Below, one piece after another: positions 1 through 5,928 of a stretch of 7,873 nt of DNA (positions within the stretch are counted from its first letter, which is position 1; each line of letters starts with the position of its first letter). The notes under the pieces are model-generated. The model had not been told where the DNA came from. It ran no database searches and was given only the letters and a program-made list of their open reading frames with translations. Position numbers and translations under genes: made by a program. This DNA is from CAYNFT01 sp964396535 (GTDB lineage Bacteria > Chloroflexota > Dehalococcoidia > Dehalococcoidales > UBA2162), in the NCBI GenBank assembly GCA_964396535.1, contig CAYNFT010000093.1, positions 1 to 7,873 of the forward strand. Direction: 5' to 3'.

Positions 1-60
1 CTGACATTATCCCTGAACAATAACCTACTGACCTAATCGTATCCCACCAACAATCCCCTG

Positions 61-92
61 AAAAAGCAAAAAAGCGGGGTCACCCCCGCTTT
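61..92 (-). terminator. Intrinsic terminator of the sigma-like gene
   Basis: A 9-bp perfect stem (AAAGCGGGG at 71-79 pairing with CCCCGCTTT at 84-92) closes a 4-nt loop. Read on the minus strand it is followed by CTTTTTTGCTTTTT, a clear U-tract. It lies about 33 bp past the stop codon of the minus-strand gene ending at 125. The plus side of the stem has only three T's, so the direction is clear. Confidence 0.9.
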
Positions 93-124
93 CCTGCGTG
101 GCTCTTCTGTTGAGGTTAAGCGTT

Positions 125-664
125 CTATTTTACCGCAACCGCTTGCTTACGGCTGCGCTTTTTGGGCTTTTGCTCGGCTACTGGCTCGGCTTGCCCTTTG
201 TCTAGCTTTAGGGCTATGTCTATGAGCCTTTGCGGGCAACCTAACTTAAAGGTCTTACTGTCTAGCCAAGCGTCAAGGTCTATCGCCTTATCATCGGCTA
301 CCAGCTCGCCAAGCTCGGTTAGATTGCCCTCACTATCGGTTATAGGCTTGTCTAGGTATTCTAGCTTGATAGCCTTTGGACATTCAGGATATAGCCACTC
401 CGACCGGCATTTTTGCCTTTGTGCCTTGCTACAGCTTCCGCAGTCTAACCCGTTAGTGAGCTTGTATTGTGCTCTCCAGTAGTGGACTACAGTAACCGAG
501 GCGAGCCGATACATCATCGGCTCGGTAAAGGGCTTGTGTCCGTTGTTTCTAGCTACATCGGCAAGGGTCAAGATTATATCGTGGAGTAAGTCCTCTCTAT
601 CCTGCGCCTTTGCCTTATGTTGAAACCTGTCGGCTACTGCGATATACTTCTCCCAGTCTAGCAT
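125..664 (-). CDS. Sigma-70 region-2-like protein with a Cys4 cluster
   Basis: This 179-residue protein probably acts in the cytoplasm on transcription. Residues about 9-65 look like sigma-70 region 2: an acidic helix with REDLLHDIIL (23-32), then a helix ending in VVHYWRAQYK (59-68), the usual form of the core-binding and -10-binding helices. Next comes C75-x2-C78-x7-C86-x8-C95, a possible zinc site. The tail (about 155-179) is Lys/Arg-rich. No region-4 helix-turn-helix is visible, so it is shorter than a working ECF sigma factor (usually about 160-200 residues with both regions). The start is set by AAGGCGGTG about 8 nt before the ATG. Small proteins of this type occur, from memory, in phage- and plasmid-like regions of Chloroflexota. 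It stands alone, behind a structured leader and before its own terminator. The sigma resemblance is a pattern match, and a nucleic-acid-binding protein of another kind is possible. Confidence 0.72.
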   Translation of the reverse strand: MLDWEKYIAVADRFQHKAKAQDREDLLHDIILTLADVARNNGHKPFTEPMMYRLASVTVVHYWRAQYKLTNGLDCGSCSKAQRQKCRSEWLYPECPKAIKLEYLDKPITDSEGNLTELGELVADDKAIDLDAWLDSKTFKLGCPQRLIDIALKLDKGQAEPVAEQKPKKRSRKQAVAVK

Positions 665-687
665 TGTGTTTCACCGCCTTTGTTAGA

Positions 688-749
688 CTTGCCCTAGCGG
701 TCTTAAGCGTAAGCTAGGGCATTTTATTTGCCCCGTAAGACTGGGCAAG
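688..749 (-). promoter_or_regulatory. Leader with mutually exclusive hairpins before the sigma-like gene
   Basis: GCCCTAGC (691-698) pairs perfectly with GCTAGGGC (713-720). The outer CTTGCCC (688-694) can instead pair with GGGCAAG (743-749). The two stems share bases 691-694, so only one can form at a time, as in attenuators. In the minus-strand transcript the structure ends about 15 nt before the Shine-Dalgarno sequence of the sigma-like gene. Read on the plus strand, the inner stem is followed by ATTTTATTT and could act as a weak terminator, but no plus-strand gene precedes it. A regulatory role is inferred from base pairing only. Confidence 0.4.
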
Positions 750-789
750 CATTCAGGTCAGGACTTCGTATTCGGTTGTTAATGTGCTG

Positions 790-802
790 AAATTCCACCT
801 AT
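790..802 (-). repeat. Repeat motif copy 1 (AAATTCCACCTAT)
   Basis: The 13-mer AAATTCCACCTAT is identical to the copy at 7010-7022, and its core 9-mer is the reverse complement of 872-880. No TATAAT follows this copy. It lies upstream of the sigma-like gene, read as ATAGGTGGAATTT on that gene's strand. Confidence 0.55.
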
Positions 803-862
803 ATCATCCAACAATTGGAAGCATTGTGCATTATTAGAATGAACCTATATTTACATGACTTA

Positions 863-917
863 TTGATTTACAGGTGGAATAAACTATAATCGGTCTTGAG
901 GCTAATTGAACAATTAG
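863..917 (+). promoter_or_regulatory. Plus-strand promoter with internal AGGTGGAAT and start-site palindrome
   Basis: TTGATT (863-868) and a perfect TATAAT (885-890) are separated by 16 bp. The spacer contains AGGTGGAAT (872-880), 4 bp before the -10 box. A 16-bp palindrome CTAATTG-AA-CAATTAG (902-917) sits just past the expected start site near 897, a usual operator position. TATAAGGG is repeated at 928-935 and 947-954. No coding frame follows, so the product may be an untranslated RNA, or the promoter may have lost its gene. Confidence 0.55.
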
Positions 918-1109
918 TAATGGTGCTTATAAGGGCATATAGACTCTATAAGGGTTACAGTCTCTCTCAATAGGTAAGGCATTGCACTTTTCGTAATTAG
1001 TCAGGGCGATTGTGTAAAGTCGAGTGAGGATGATTAATTCTATTAGAAGGTTCATAAAGAAGCTTAAAATTACGTTTTAGTGCTTGGTATTACTGGTAAG
1101 GGAGATTGG

Positions 1110-1140
1110 ATAAGCCCCCTCCATCCGTGAGGGGGCTTAT
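1110..1140. repeat. 12-bp perfect inverted repeat (hairpin)
   Basis: ATAAGCCCCCTC (1110-1121) is the exact complement of 1129-1140, with a 7-nt loop. It is very stable, but no run of T follows on either strand, so it is not a textbook intrinsic terminator. It could be the 3' end of a structured RNA started at the 863-890 promoter, which would be about 240 nt long, or a protein-binding dyad. Confidence 0.7.
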
Positions 1141-1339
1141 GATGAATGTCAGGTTGCTTTGATAGCGTTAATCTCTGTATAATTGGATAAATTACCGGTT
1201 GAGGCTGAAGGTAAGAGTAAAAGTTCTGCCTATTGTCACCCCAGCTCCACCATGTATGTGAATGCAGTTGGGAGTTCAAATGTCAACATACGCTCCTGTA
1301 TTTTGTTGACTACATACAAGCAAAATCTTATCAGCAAAG

Positions 1340-1462
1340 TGCTACGCAAGGAATAGCTACATAGCAAAATTATTCTGCTATTTAGCAATTGTGATGTGCA
1401 TAGCAACTACATGTAGCACTTTTTATGCTAAAAGCAGGTTAGGAAGAGTGCAAAAATTGCTA
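1340..1462. repeat. Cluster of TAGCA / TGCTA sites
   Basis: TAGCA occurs at 1362, 1383, 1401 and 1414. Its complement TGCTA occurs at 1340, 1376, 1426 and 1458. That is eight sites in 123 bp, where chance would give well under one. Spacings are irregular (22, 14, 7, 18, 13, 12 and 32 bp). AAGCAGG follows at 1432, 1462 and 1501. The array may be a multi-site protein-binding region (operator or iteron-like), but no replication gene is visible nearby. Confidence 0.45.
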
Positions 1463-1668
1463 AGCAGGCTAGAGGGGCTCTGTTGCAGCAAGAGCTTGTT
1501 AAGCAGGCAGGAATGCAAAAATGCAAAGAATAGATAGTTGTCGCTTGGTAAGTTTATGCTAGTGTTGGATTGTTTTATACACTCCGTCATATTGTTCAAT
1601 TAAGCGTAGTGGACATCTTATGTTGATGTCTCACCTACAATCAGGTTGACAACTCTGCCGAGACCTAT

Positions 1669-1695
1669 AAAAAACTCGGCCAATTTTCTGGCCGA
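1669..1695 (-). terminator. Intrinsic terminator downstream of the protease operon
   Basis: TCGGCCA (1676-1682) pairs with TGGCCGA (1689-1695) around a 6-nt loop. In the minus direction it is followed by GTTTTTTAT. It lies about 235 bp beyond the stop of the protease gene, on the far side of the recombinase remnant, so it may originally have served that recombinase and now ends the whole operon. Confidence 0.8.
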
Positions 1696-1706
1696 TTCAA
1701 GCGTTT

Positions 1707-1927
1707 TTAGCCTCGAGTTCTCGATTTTGGTAGACTGTGCACGTTAAAATCAAGAACTCCTGCGAAATCTGATTTTATAGCCCATATATGCTCTAGCTCC
1801 ACCTCAAGGCTAGGAGTGCTCCACGGCGTAGTCCTGTGTACACTAGCGGGGAGAAGAAGACATAGTATAACGTCTCACTCGAAGCCTCTAGAAACTTCGG
1901 AATGTAGCTGCCTCCGTATGGGTCACT
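1707..1927 (-). pseudogene. Tyrosine recombinase remnant (arginine-box region)
   Basis: Translating the minus strand from about 1927 gives an open stretch of roughly 44 codons to a TAG at 1793-1795. It ends in LVYTGLRRGALLALRWS, which matches the catalytic arginine box (box I, TGLRRGE-LLALRW) of phage-type tyrosine recombinases. The stretch just before it (LYYVFFSP) fits the helix that precedes this box. After the box the likely continuation (VELEHIW and later LPKSRTRG) lies in another frame, stopping with TAA at 1707-1709, so a small deletion has shifted the frame. There is no N-terminal domain and no HxxR or Tyr box. It begins straight after the protease stop codon, in a different frame. 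It could be the C-terminal counterpart of the recombinase fragment at 7024, but nothing shows that they were once one gene. Confidence 0.7.
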
Positions 1928-1928
1928 T

Positions 1929-2594
1929 TCAGGGTAAAATCTCTCCTGCGAACCAGGTATCGGCTGGTATCCACTCGGAACGGTGACCCGGGATTCCCTG
2001 GTTCACCTTGAACTGTCGGTCAGTCACTGATTCATACCAACTCCACCAAAGGAATTCTCTACGGACTAACCGGGTTCGCCATCTATAACCATACGCGACC
2101 GGGTAGTGAGTCAACCAGCCTGTGCCGATGACGGCCGGCGTTTTGCGAGATATGATAGAATTTCTAGCCCAATTACGCAGCTCGGATGTACTAAAACCGA
2201 AGTCATGCTTATGAATCCGAAGTCTTGTGCCGGTTCGACCGGAGAGGTATTCTTCAGCACCTGCCATGTCCCAGGGAGCTGTGGCACCCTGTCCATTCGG
2301 AGTACAGAACGTATTGACTTGGTCATGGATTTCTCGAGCAACGTTCCTGGGACCCTGATTATCGGAAGTATCTTCTGAAGGTGCTACCGCATTCTCTCCA
2401 CGCCCCCCCTCCTTCCGGTACAATCCAACCCGGGCACTCCAGTATGTGTTCCCGCGTTCTGCCTCTTGGTCTCCCCAGCAGAACAGGATTGTCCAGGCGA
2501 CAGGTCCGCACCCTACCAGGCATCCTCCGTATGTGAATTGCTCATAATAGAGATCTTTGGCAGTTGTTTCCGCGTAATATGTATGCCACGCCAT
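1929..2594 (-). CDS. Papain-like cysteine protease (C39/C10-type fold)
   Basis: This 221-residue protein has no signal peptide. The likely catalytic Cys29 lies in GGCLVGCGPVAW (23-34), the nucleophile helix of C39/C10-like peptidases. His163 lies in GTGWLTHYPVAYGY (157-170), the usual histidine strand ending in GY. Asn198 lies in FKVNQG (195-200), where C10 peptidases have an Asn followed by a Gly-rich turn. Cys29-His163-Asn198 therefore forms a plausible triad. The end, EWIPADTWFAGEILP, fits the last strand of such folds. The WGG usually seen after the Asn is here IPG. The many Trp and Tyr residues are typical of an extracellular or hydrolytic family. The start is set by GAGGAGG 6 nt before the ATG. 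It is the second gene of an operon, 48 bp behind the helix-hairpin-helix gene. The substrate is unknown. An enzyme of the same fold that is not a protease (for example a transglutaminase-like or acyltransferase) cannot be excluded. Confidence 0.75.
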   Translation of the reverse strand: MAWHTYYAETTAKDLYYEQFTYGGCLVGCGPVAWTILFCWGDQEAERGNTYWSARVGLYRKEGGRGENAVAPSEDTSDNQGPRNVAREIHDQVNTFCTPNGQGATAPWDMAGAEEYLSGRTGTRLRIHKHDFGFSTSELRNWARNSIISRKTPAVIGTGWLTHYPVAYGYRWRTRLVRREFLWWSWYESVTDRQFKVNQGIPGHRSEWIPADTWFAGEILP

Positions 2595-2642
2595 ATAATT
2601 CCTCCTCGACTTCTAATTAGTTTCTGATTATTATAGTTAACC

Positions 2643-4034
2643 CTACAGGGTTACTGAACCCCCGGGTTCTGGGAAATCCACGGGTTCGATGCGTTCATTC
2701 GAAGGATTTTCTCGAGATACCACGAAGAAGCTCAAACGTTCATCCACTCCGTCTGAGTACGTGATGTGTAGTTCCACATCTGCCTCGCGATCGAAAGGCG
2801 ATTCTTGGACGTACAACTCGAGGGCTGGGGGTGCCCCAGCGCTCTCAATAAGACGCAAATTGACTATGCCGGCCGCTTCGCCGGACAGCTCGGCAACCGC
2901 TTCTGGTTGAAGGAGAGCCACGCGAAGAGGCTCACCAACGGCGATTCCCTCACCAAATTCCGTGATCAGATGGTCGACTTCCCAATCAGATGCGGCCCGT
3001 CGTTTCAGATCGTCGAGGAAAGGCCTAAACACATCTGCATAACGCTTCTTCATCCCCACCCATCCACCAAGGTCTAGCACTTCAATTTCAGGCGGTTTCG
3101 GGCCTGTTTTTTGGATGCTGCGCTTCACGTTTGCCGCTTCTTCATCGCTGGACACTTTAACGCTTAGCTTGGTCTCCGCTGATGAGACCATGTCCTGTGC
3201 CTGCCTGAGGTCATCGGGAAGCCCCTTGACAGGCAGGGGTAGTTGACCAACTCGTGCTACCTCTTTGCCTGTGGCGTCTTCGGCAACGTATGAGAGTGTA
3301 TCTAGCTTGAAAATTTTAGCGACTGTATCACCGGAGTTTGCGGCCAAATCCTGTAGTTGGCGACTAACAGGCTCACTTTCAAGACTCCAGTGTGCTATCG
3401 GATAGTCATGTTCTGCCGTCGATAAAATGATGAATCCCCGATCCGCGGCAGATGGCGGTATGCTAGATGAGAGCCTGGTTGGCAGCGCAGAGAAAGTAAC
3501 GGAGCGAGTGAATGTTGCTAGCGCTGCCGTAGTGATTACGCGTTTAGCCGTGCCGGTCCCCAAATTAACCTCAAACTCGTAGTACGCCACGCCGTCGACG
3601 TCTGGTCGGAAGATGGGACAAACCTCGTCCGAGAGACTAGCCAGAGCGGCTTCAGGAGCCATCTCAGTACTCCGGAGCGATTCTAGGTACTGGGCGGCCT
3701 TCCGCCGAAGTTCGATGGGCACCTCAGCTTGTTTGATTCTTATCGGAGGCACTCGAGACACGATTAATTTCTTAAGTGTGGTAACTAGTTCAGTGAATCT
3801 CTCAGGTCCAACCTGTTGAACTTCAGCAACCTGTTGAAGTTCTGTAAATTTACCTAATTTCTCTCTCGCAGTCAAGATATTCTGAGCCGTCTTTACACCA
3901 ATATCCCTCTCCCCTGGAAATTCAACGGCTTCTGCAATCTCCTCAGCGGTTTTAGCGCCATTTAAAAAATCTAGAATTCTTTTAGCTTCCTCTTCCGGTA
4001 CATCTTTTGGCCTTATATAGTCCCTCTCTGCCAT
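2643..4034 (-). CDS. Helix-hairpin-helix protein with streptopain-propeptide-like middle
   Basis: From the ATG at 4034 the protein has 463 residues. A GTG at 4040 lies inside the AGGAGG Shine-Dalgarno (4040-4045) and is not used; the ATG is 5 nt from it. Residues about 12-87 hold two helix-hairpin-helix motifs: ERDIGVKTAQNILTARE (42-58) with GKFTELQQV, then VQQVGPERFTEL (72-83), as in ComEA-like domains. Residues about 139-230 show VAYYEFEV (149-156), then RGFIILSTAEHDYPIAHWS (199-217), which resembles the propeptide/inhibitor (Spi-type) module of C10 peptidases (YYiFN...GFVIVS...PILGYS). A KLD-LSYVAE stretch follows. The last 100 residues look beta-rich and Ig-like. No signal peptide or membrane segment is seen. 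It precedes the papain-like protease and is probably co-transcribed with it. A 6-bp hairpin (TAACCC/GGGTTA) covers its stop codon. A pro-domain, chaperone or inhibitor role towards the protease is inferred. The DNA- or protein-binding target of the HhH part is unknown. Confidence 0.7.
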   Translation of the reverse strand: MAERDYIRPKDVPEEEAKRILDFLNGAKTAEEIAEAVEFPGERDIGVKTAQNILTAREKLGKFTELQQVAEVQQVGPERFTELVTTLKKLIVSRVPPIRIKQAEVPIELRRKAAQYLESLRSTEMAPEAALASLSDEVCPIFRPDVDGVAYYEFEVNLGTGTAKRVITTAALATFTRSVTFSALPTRLSSSIPPSAADRGFIILSTAEHDYPIAHWSLESEPVSRQLQDLAANSGDTVAKIFKLDTLSYVAEDATGKEVARVGQLPLPVKGLPDDLRQAQDMVSSAETKLSVKVSSDEEAANVKRSIQKTGPKPPEIEVLDLGGWVGMKKRYADVFRPFLDDLKRRAASDWEVDHLITEFGEGIAVGEPLRVALLQPEAVAELSGEAAGIVNLRLIESAGAPPALELYVQESPFDREADVELHITYSDGVDERLSFFVVSRENPSNERIEPVDFPEPGGSVTL

Positions 4035-4054
4035 TTTCACCTCCTAACTACAAA

Positions 4055-4090
4055 TTATTGTTTTTGTTTCGTTCATATCATAAACAATAA
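4055..4090 (-). promoter_or_regulatory. Inverted repeat before the HhH-protease operon
   Basis: TTATTGTTT (4055-4063) and AAACAATAA (4082-4090) form a 9-bp perfect inverted repeat with an 18-bp centre, just upstream of the operon's ribosome binding site. The position suits an operator in the promoter or 5' leader. A weak -10 (TATGAT) lies inside on the minus strand, without a good -35. Confidence 0.45.
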
Positions 4091-4551
4091 AAAGAGATAC
4101 CAGCCATCGCTGCATCGTTTAGCGGTTCTGGTGCCCTTGCTCACCTCCATCTTCCCTAACACATCAATACTGTAATTTAAGGCTTATTTCACATTTTAGA
4201 ATATGAGTGTAGTCGTCTCTGGAGATTTTGTCAAGATACTGTTGCTAATCAGGCGTAGATTCATGTGGACACAGAATTTGGTGCGTTGAAAATTAACACA
4301 ATTGAACGATAAGCCATCTGGTGCAGTTTGCAACCTTATGCCCTAACGAATAGAAATCATCAGACTCGCCTGTCATTAAACCATTACCCCGACTGATAAC
4401 AAAAAGTGCGGTGTCTTACCCTTCTCAATCAGACTACGAATAAGGTGGCATAAAATCCACCTAATTTCTTGTTGGAAAGGTGTAAATTTGTGTATTCTTT
4501 CTGCTTCGTTTTGCATTAGTGCTTGATAGGCAGTACTGGATACGCTTCGCT
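4091..4551. other. Gene-poor region with two doubtful small frames
   Basis: No firm gene is seen. On the minus strand a 46-codon frame runs from ATG 4514-4516 to a stop at 4376. It contains FTPFQQEIRWILCHL, reads like protein and extends further upstream without a stop, but has no ribosome binding site, so it may be a fragment of a decayed gene. Another minus frame of 25 codons (4073-4150, start MEVSKGTRTAK, end LFLLFMI) ends just before the HhH gene's leader and has only a weak AGGGA. AGGTGG/CCACCT (4443-4448 and 4457-4462) is a small inverted repeat that resembles the ATTCCACCT motif found elsewhere in the window. Confidence 0.35.
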
Positions 4552-4746
4552 TTAGAGTCTTAGCTTGTTACATGGTATAGGCGAACCGCCCTTCATGTCT
4601 TGCAACTTGCCTTCGTCTTACTGCCTCAGCCAGCGGTAGTATGTGCTTTTTAACAGGCCCAACTCGACAAGAGCTTGCCACCGATGTAAACCGGAATCAG
4701 CAACAAGCACCAGAATTCCACTCTTTTCCTGAGTTGTTGCATCGTC
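4552..4746 (-). pseudogene. Transposase remnant (N-terminal helix-turn-helix)
   Basis: In the minus strand the frame right after the lipoprotein stop reads ILVLVADSGLHRWQALVEL, then GLLKSTYYRWLRQ, then a TAA at 4618-4620. Past that stop the same frame continues with DEGKLQDMKGGSPIPCNKLR to another TAA at 4552-4554. This is the pattern of the N-terminal helix-turn-helix of integrase-core (DDE, IS3-like) transposases: LxELGxxKSTYYRWLR followed by a Gly/Pro-rich GGSxIPxNKL linker. The rest, including the catalytic DDE domain, is not recognisable. The start is missing, and the fragment is fused to the region just behind the lipoprotein gene. The IS family cannot be fixed from so short a piece. 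Confidence 0.65.
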
Positions 4747-5310
4747 TCACTTGAATTCTACGTGTGCCTCGTAGCCGAGCGAGCCGATGAATTCGGACAG
4801 CAATAATATCGCCTCTTCCTTGGTTTTCGCTCTAATACCGTCCGCCTCTGCGGTATCCTTCAGCGTTTGAATAGCTGCGGCCTGCGCTTTGGTAATATCT
4901 TCTCCTTTAATCGGGACAAAAATGTTCTTTTCGCAGTCTAGCATTGTTATATCATTTGGACCTATTTCAGGATCGCTTACGAGTACGGCATCGTTTGGGA
5001 AGACGATTTTCACTTGTCTATTCTCCTCGTCAACGGTGAATTCTGAGATCTTATCGAGGTCGACACTTCCCTTCACCTTCCCTTTAACAACAAACAGGGA
5101 AGAAGACGGAAACAATTTTAAGAAATCCAATGCTCCATATTTCTCCTGCTTTTCGACAACTGTAATGTTGTATTCAATTGTTGCCAACTGCGCAATCTTC
5201 TTGATTCCTTCAATGCTTATTACTGGCTCTGTTTTTGCGCAACTACACCCCACTAACATGGTTAGTGCTATCAATACTAATATCACGCTGGTAGCAAACC
5301 TGTACTTCAT
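4747..5310 (-). CDS. DUF4230-like lipoprotein
   Basis: From the ATG at 5310 (GAAGGAGGAAAC directly before it) the protein has 187 residues. A longer reading from 5343 is possible, but that start has no ribosome binding site. Residues 2-21 are a lipoprotein signal peptide: MKYR, a hydrophobic core, and the lipobox LVGC with Cys22 as the lipidated residue. It is thus probably exported and anchored in the membrane. The mature part has LATIEYNITVVEKQ, SSLFVVKGKVKGSVDLDKI and VKIVFPNDAVLVSDPEIGPNDI, the order and wording of DUF4230 proteins: an N-terminal TxEy strand, a GxVxxGVDLsKI element and an xIxLPxAxIl strand. The C-terminus ends naturally in VEFK. Family members are common, but their function is unknown. 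It lies downstream of a possible leader peptide and two membrane proteins. A transposase remnant begins at its stop codon. Confidence 0.8.
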   Translation of the reverse strand: MKYRFATSVILVLIALTMLVGCSCAKTEPVISIEGIKKIAQLATIEYNITVVEKQEKYGALDFLKLFPSSSLFVVKGKVKGSVDLDKISEFTVDEENRQVKIVFPNDAVLVSDPEIGPNDITMLDCEKNIFVPIKGEDITKAQAAAIQTLKDTAEADGIRAKTKEEAILLLSEFIGSLGYEAHVEFK

Positions 5311-5349
5311 GTTTCCTCCTTCAATTAACCTGCTTGGAACCACTTGGTC

Positions 5350-5409
5350 TTAGTGAGAATTAAATCCCTGAGATAAACAGCATGGAACCTCAACTAATAA
5401 TTCTCTCAT
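5350..5409 (-). CDS. Possible 19-residue leader or small peptide
   Basis: ATG (5407-5409) is preceded by AGGAGG (5415-5420) with 5 nt spacing, one of the best ribosome binding sites in the window. The frame encodes MRELLVEVPCCLSQGFNSH and stops with TAA at 5350. The lipoprotein's ATG follows 39 bp later with its own Shine-Dalgarno. It may be a translated leader (with a Cys-Cys pair) that affects the lipoprotein gene, or the remains of a longer gene. Evidence is limited to the start signal and position. Confidence 0.4.
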   Translation of the reverse strand: MRELLVEVPCCLSQGFNSH

Positions 5410-5512
5410 GCTCACCTCCTGTATTTAGTGAGTGACGTTTTGTCGACTGATGTCAATCAGGTGTTAGCAGCTCTGATGAGCTAAGATATACCGGAACCTG
5501 CTGGAGGTCTAT

Positions 5513-5881
5513 TCATCTCCTGCTAATCAAAAGTCTCCTCAAGGACCAAACAGCTTTAATCAGAAAAGTCATAGCTAAAATTACCATCGGTAAGCCAGTA
5601 TAGAGATCATCAATCCAGTAGTTCGAATACAATGTTTCAGGTATACCTGCTTCTATCATGAGACCAACCGCCAGCAGAATGAACCCGAACCCGGCTCTTA
5701 GAAAATCTACACTGGCTTGATCGAGAAGCTTCTCAGCCTCATCCGCTGACAAGTTCAACCGTCTCATAGTCATGTGTGAAAGCGATCCTACAACTCCCGC
5801 AGCGGTGAATAAAAAGGCTGCTACGGACAGGGCTACCAGCCCTGCCTTTATTATATCTATTACAATACTTGCTTGTGGCAT
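5513..5881 (-). CDS. Small membrane protein, three spans, unknown function
   Basis: From the ATG at 5881 (GGAG 5-6 nt before it; a GTG at 5887 overlaps that site) the protein has 122 residues. Hydrophobic segments lie at about 13-34, 60-80 and 97-112. Between the first two is a charged stretch (MRRLNLSADEAEKLLDQA, 39-56) likely to be a short amphipathic helix. The Arg-rich end (SLRRLLISRR) fits a cytoplasmic C-terminus. I do not recognise a family. It follows the other small membrane protein by 47 bp on the same strand and is probably co-transcribed with it. The lipoprotein lies about 200 bp further downstream. No terminator is seen after its stop codon, so the transcript may continue into the lipoprotein gene. 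Confidence 0.65.
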   Translation of the reverse strand: MPQASIVIDIIKAGLVALSVAAFLFTAAGVVGSLSHMTMRRLNLSADEAEKLLDQASVDFLRAGFGFILLAVGLMIEAGIPETLYSNYWIDDLYTGLPMVILAMTFLIKAVWSLRRLLISRR

Positions 5882-5928
5882 TTTCACTCCGTCAGTCTGG
5901 TAATATCCCCTGTTTTGGTTGGCCGAAG

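Larger units (their letters stand above)
918..1668. other. Gene-free stretch downstream of the 863 promoter
   Basis: No frame in this AT-rich stretch shows a convincing start, ribosome binding site and protein-like sequence. What can be seen is a 12-bp perfect hairpin (1110-1140), an inverted repeat GTCAACA/TGTTGAC (1282-1288 and 1304-1310), the TAGCA/TGCTA cluster (1340-1462), three AAGCAGG direct repeats (1432, 1462, 1501) and a small inverted repeat GACATC/GATGTC (1612-1617 and 1625-1630). It could be a regulatory or replication region, or the decayed remains of genes. Confidence 0.5.

Noticed and set aside
1070..1279. Minus-strand frame of 69 codons
   Set aside because: It runs through the 12-bp perfect hairpin at 1110-1140, has no clear ribosome binding site and a composition unlike a protein family. 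Probably chance.
1310..1545. Plus-strand open frame of about 78 codons rich in Ser, Lys, Leu and Cys
   Set aside because: The openness comes from the AGCA/TGCT-rich composition. The only ATG is internal and there is no ribosome binding site.
2106..2378. Frames on both strands inside the protease gene (plus 2106-2378, minus 2111-2341)
   Set aside because: They overlap a gene with clear catalytic motifs and have no start signals of their own.
4889..5353. Plus-strand frame of 154 codons antisense to the lipoprotein gene
   Set aside because: The minus-strand reading has a signal peptide, lipobox, ribosome binding site and family motifs. The plus frame is its shadow.
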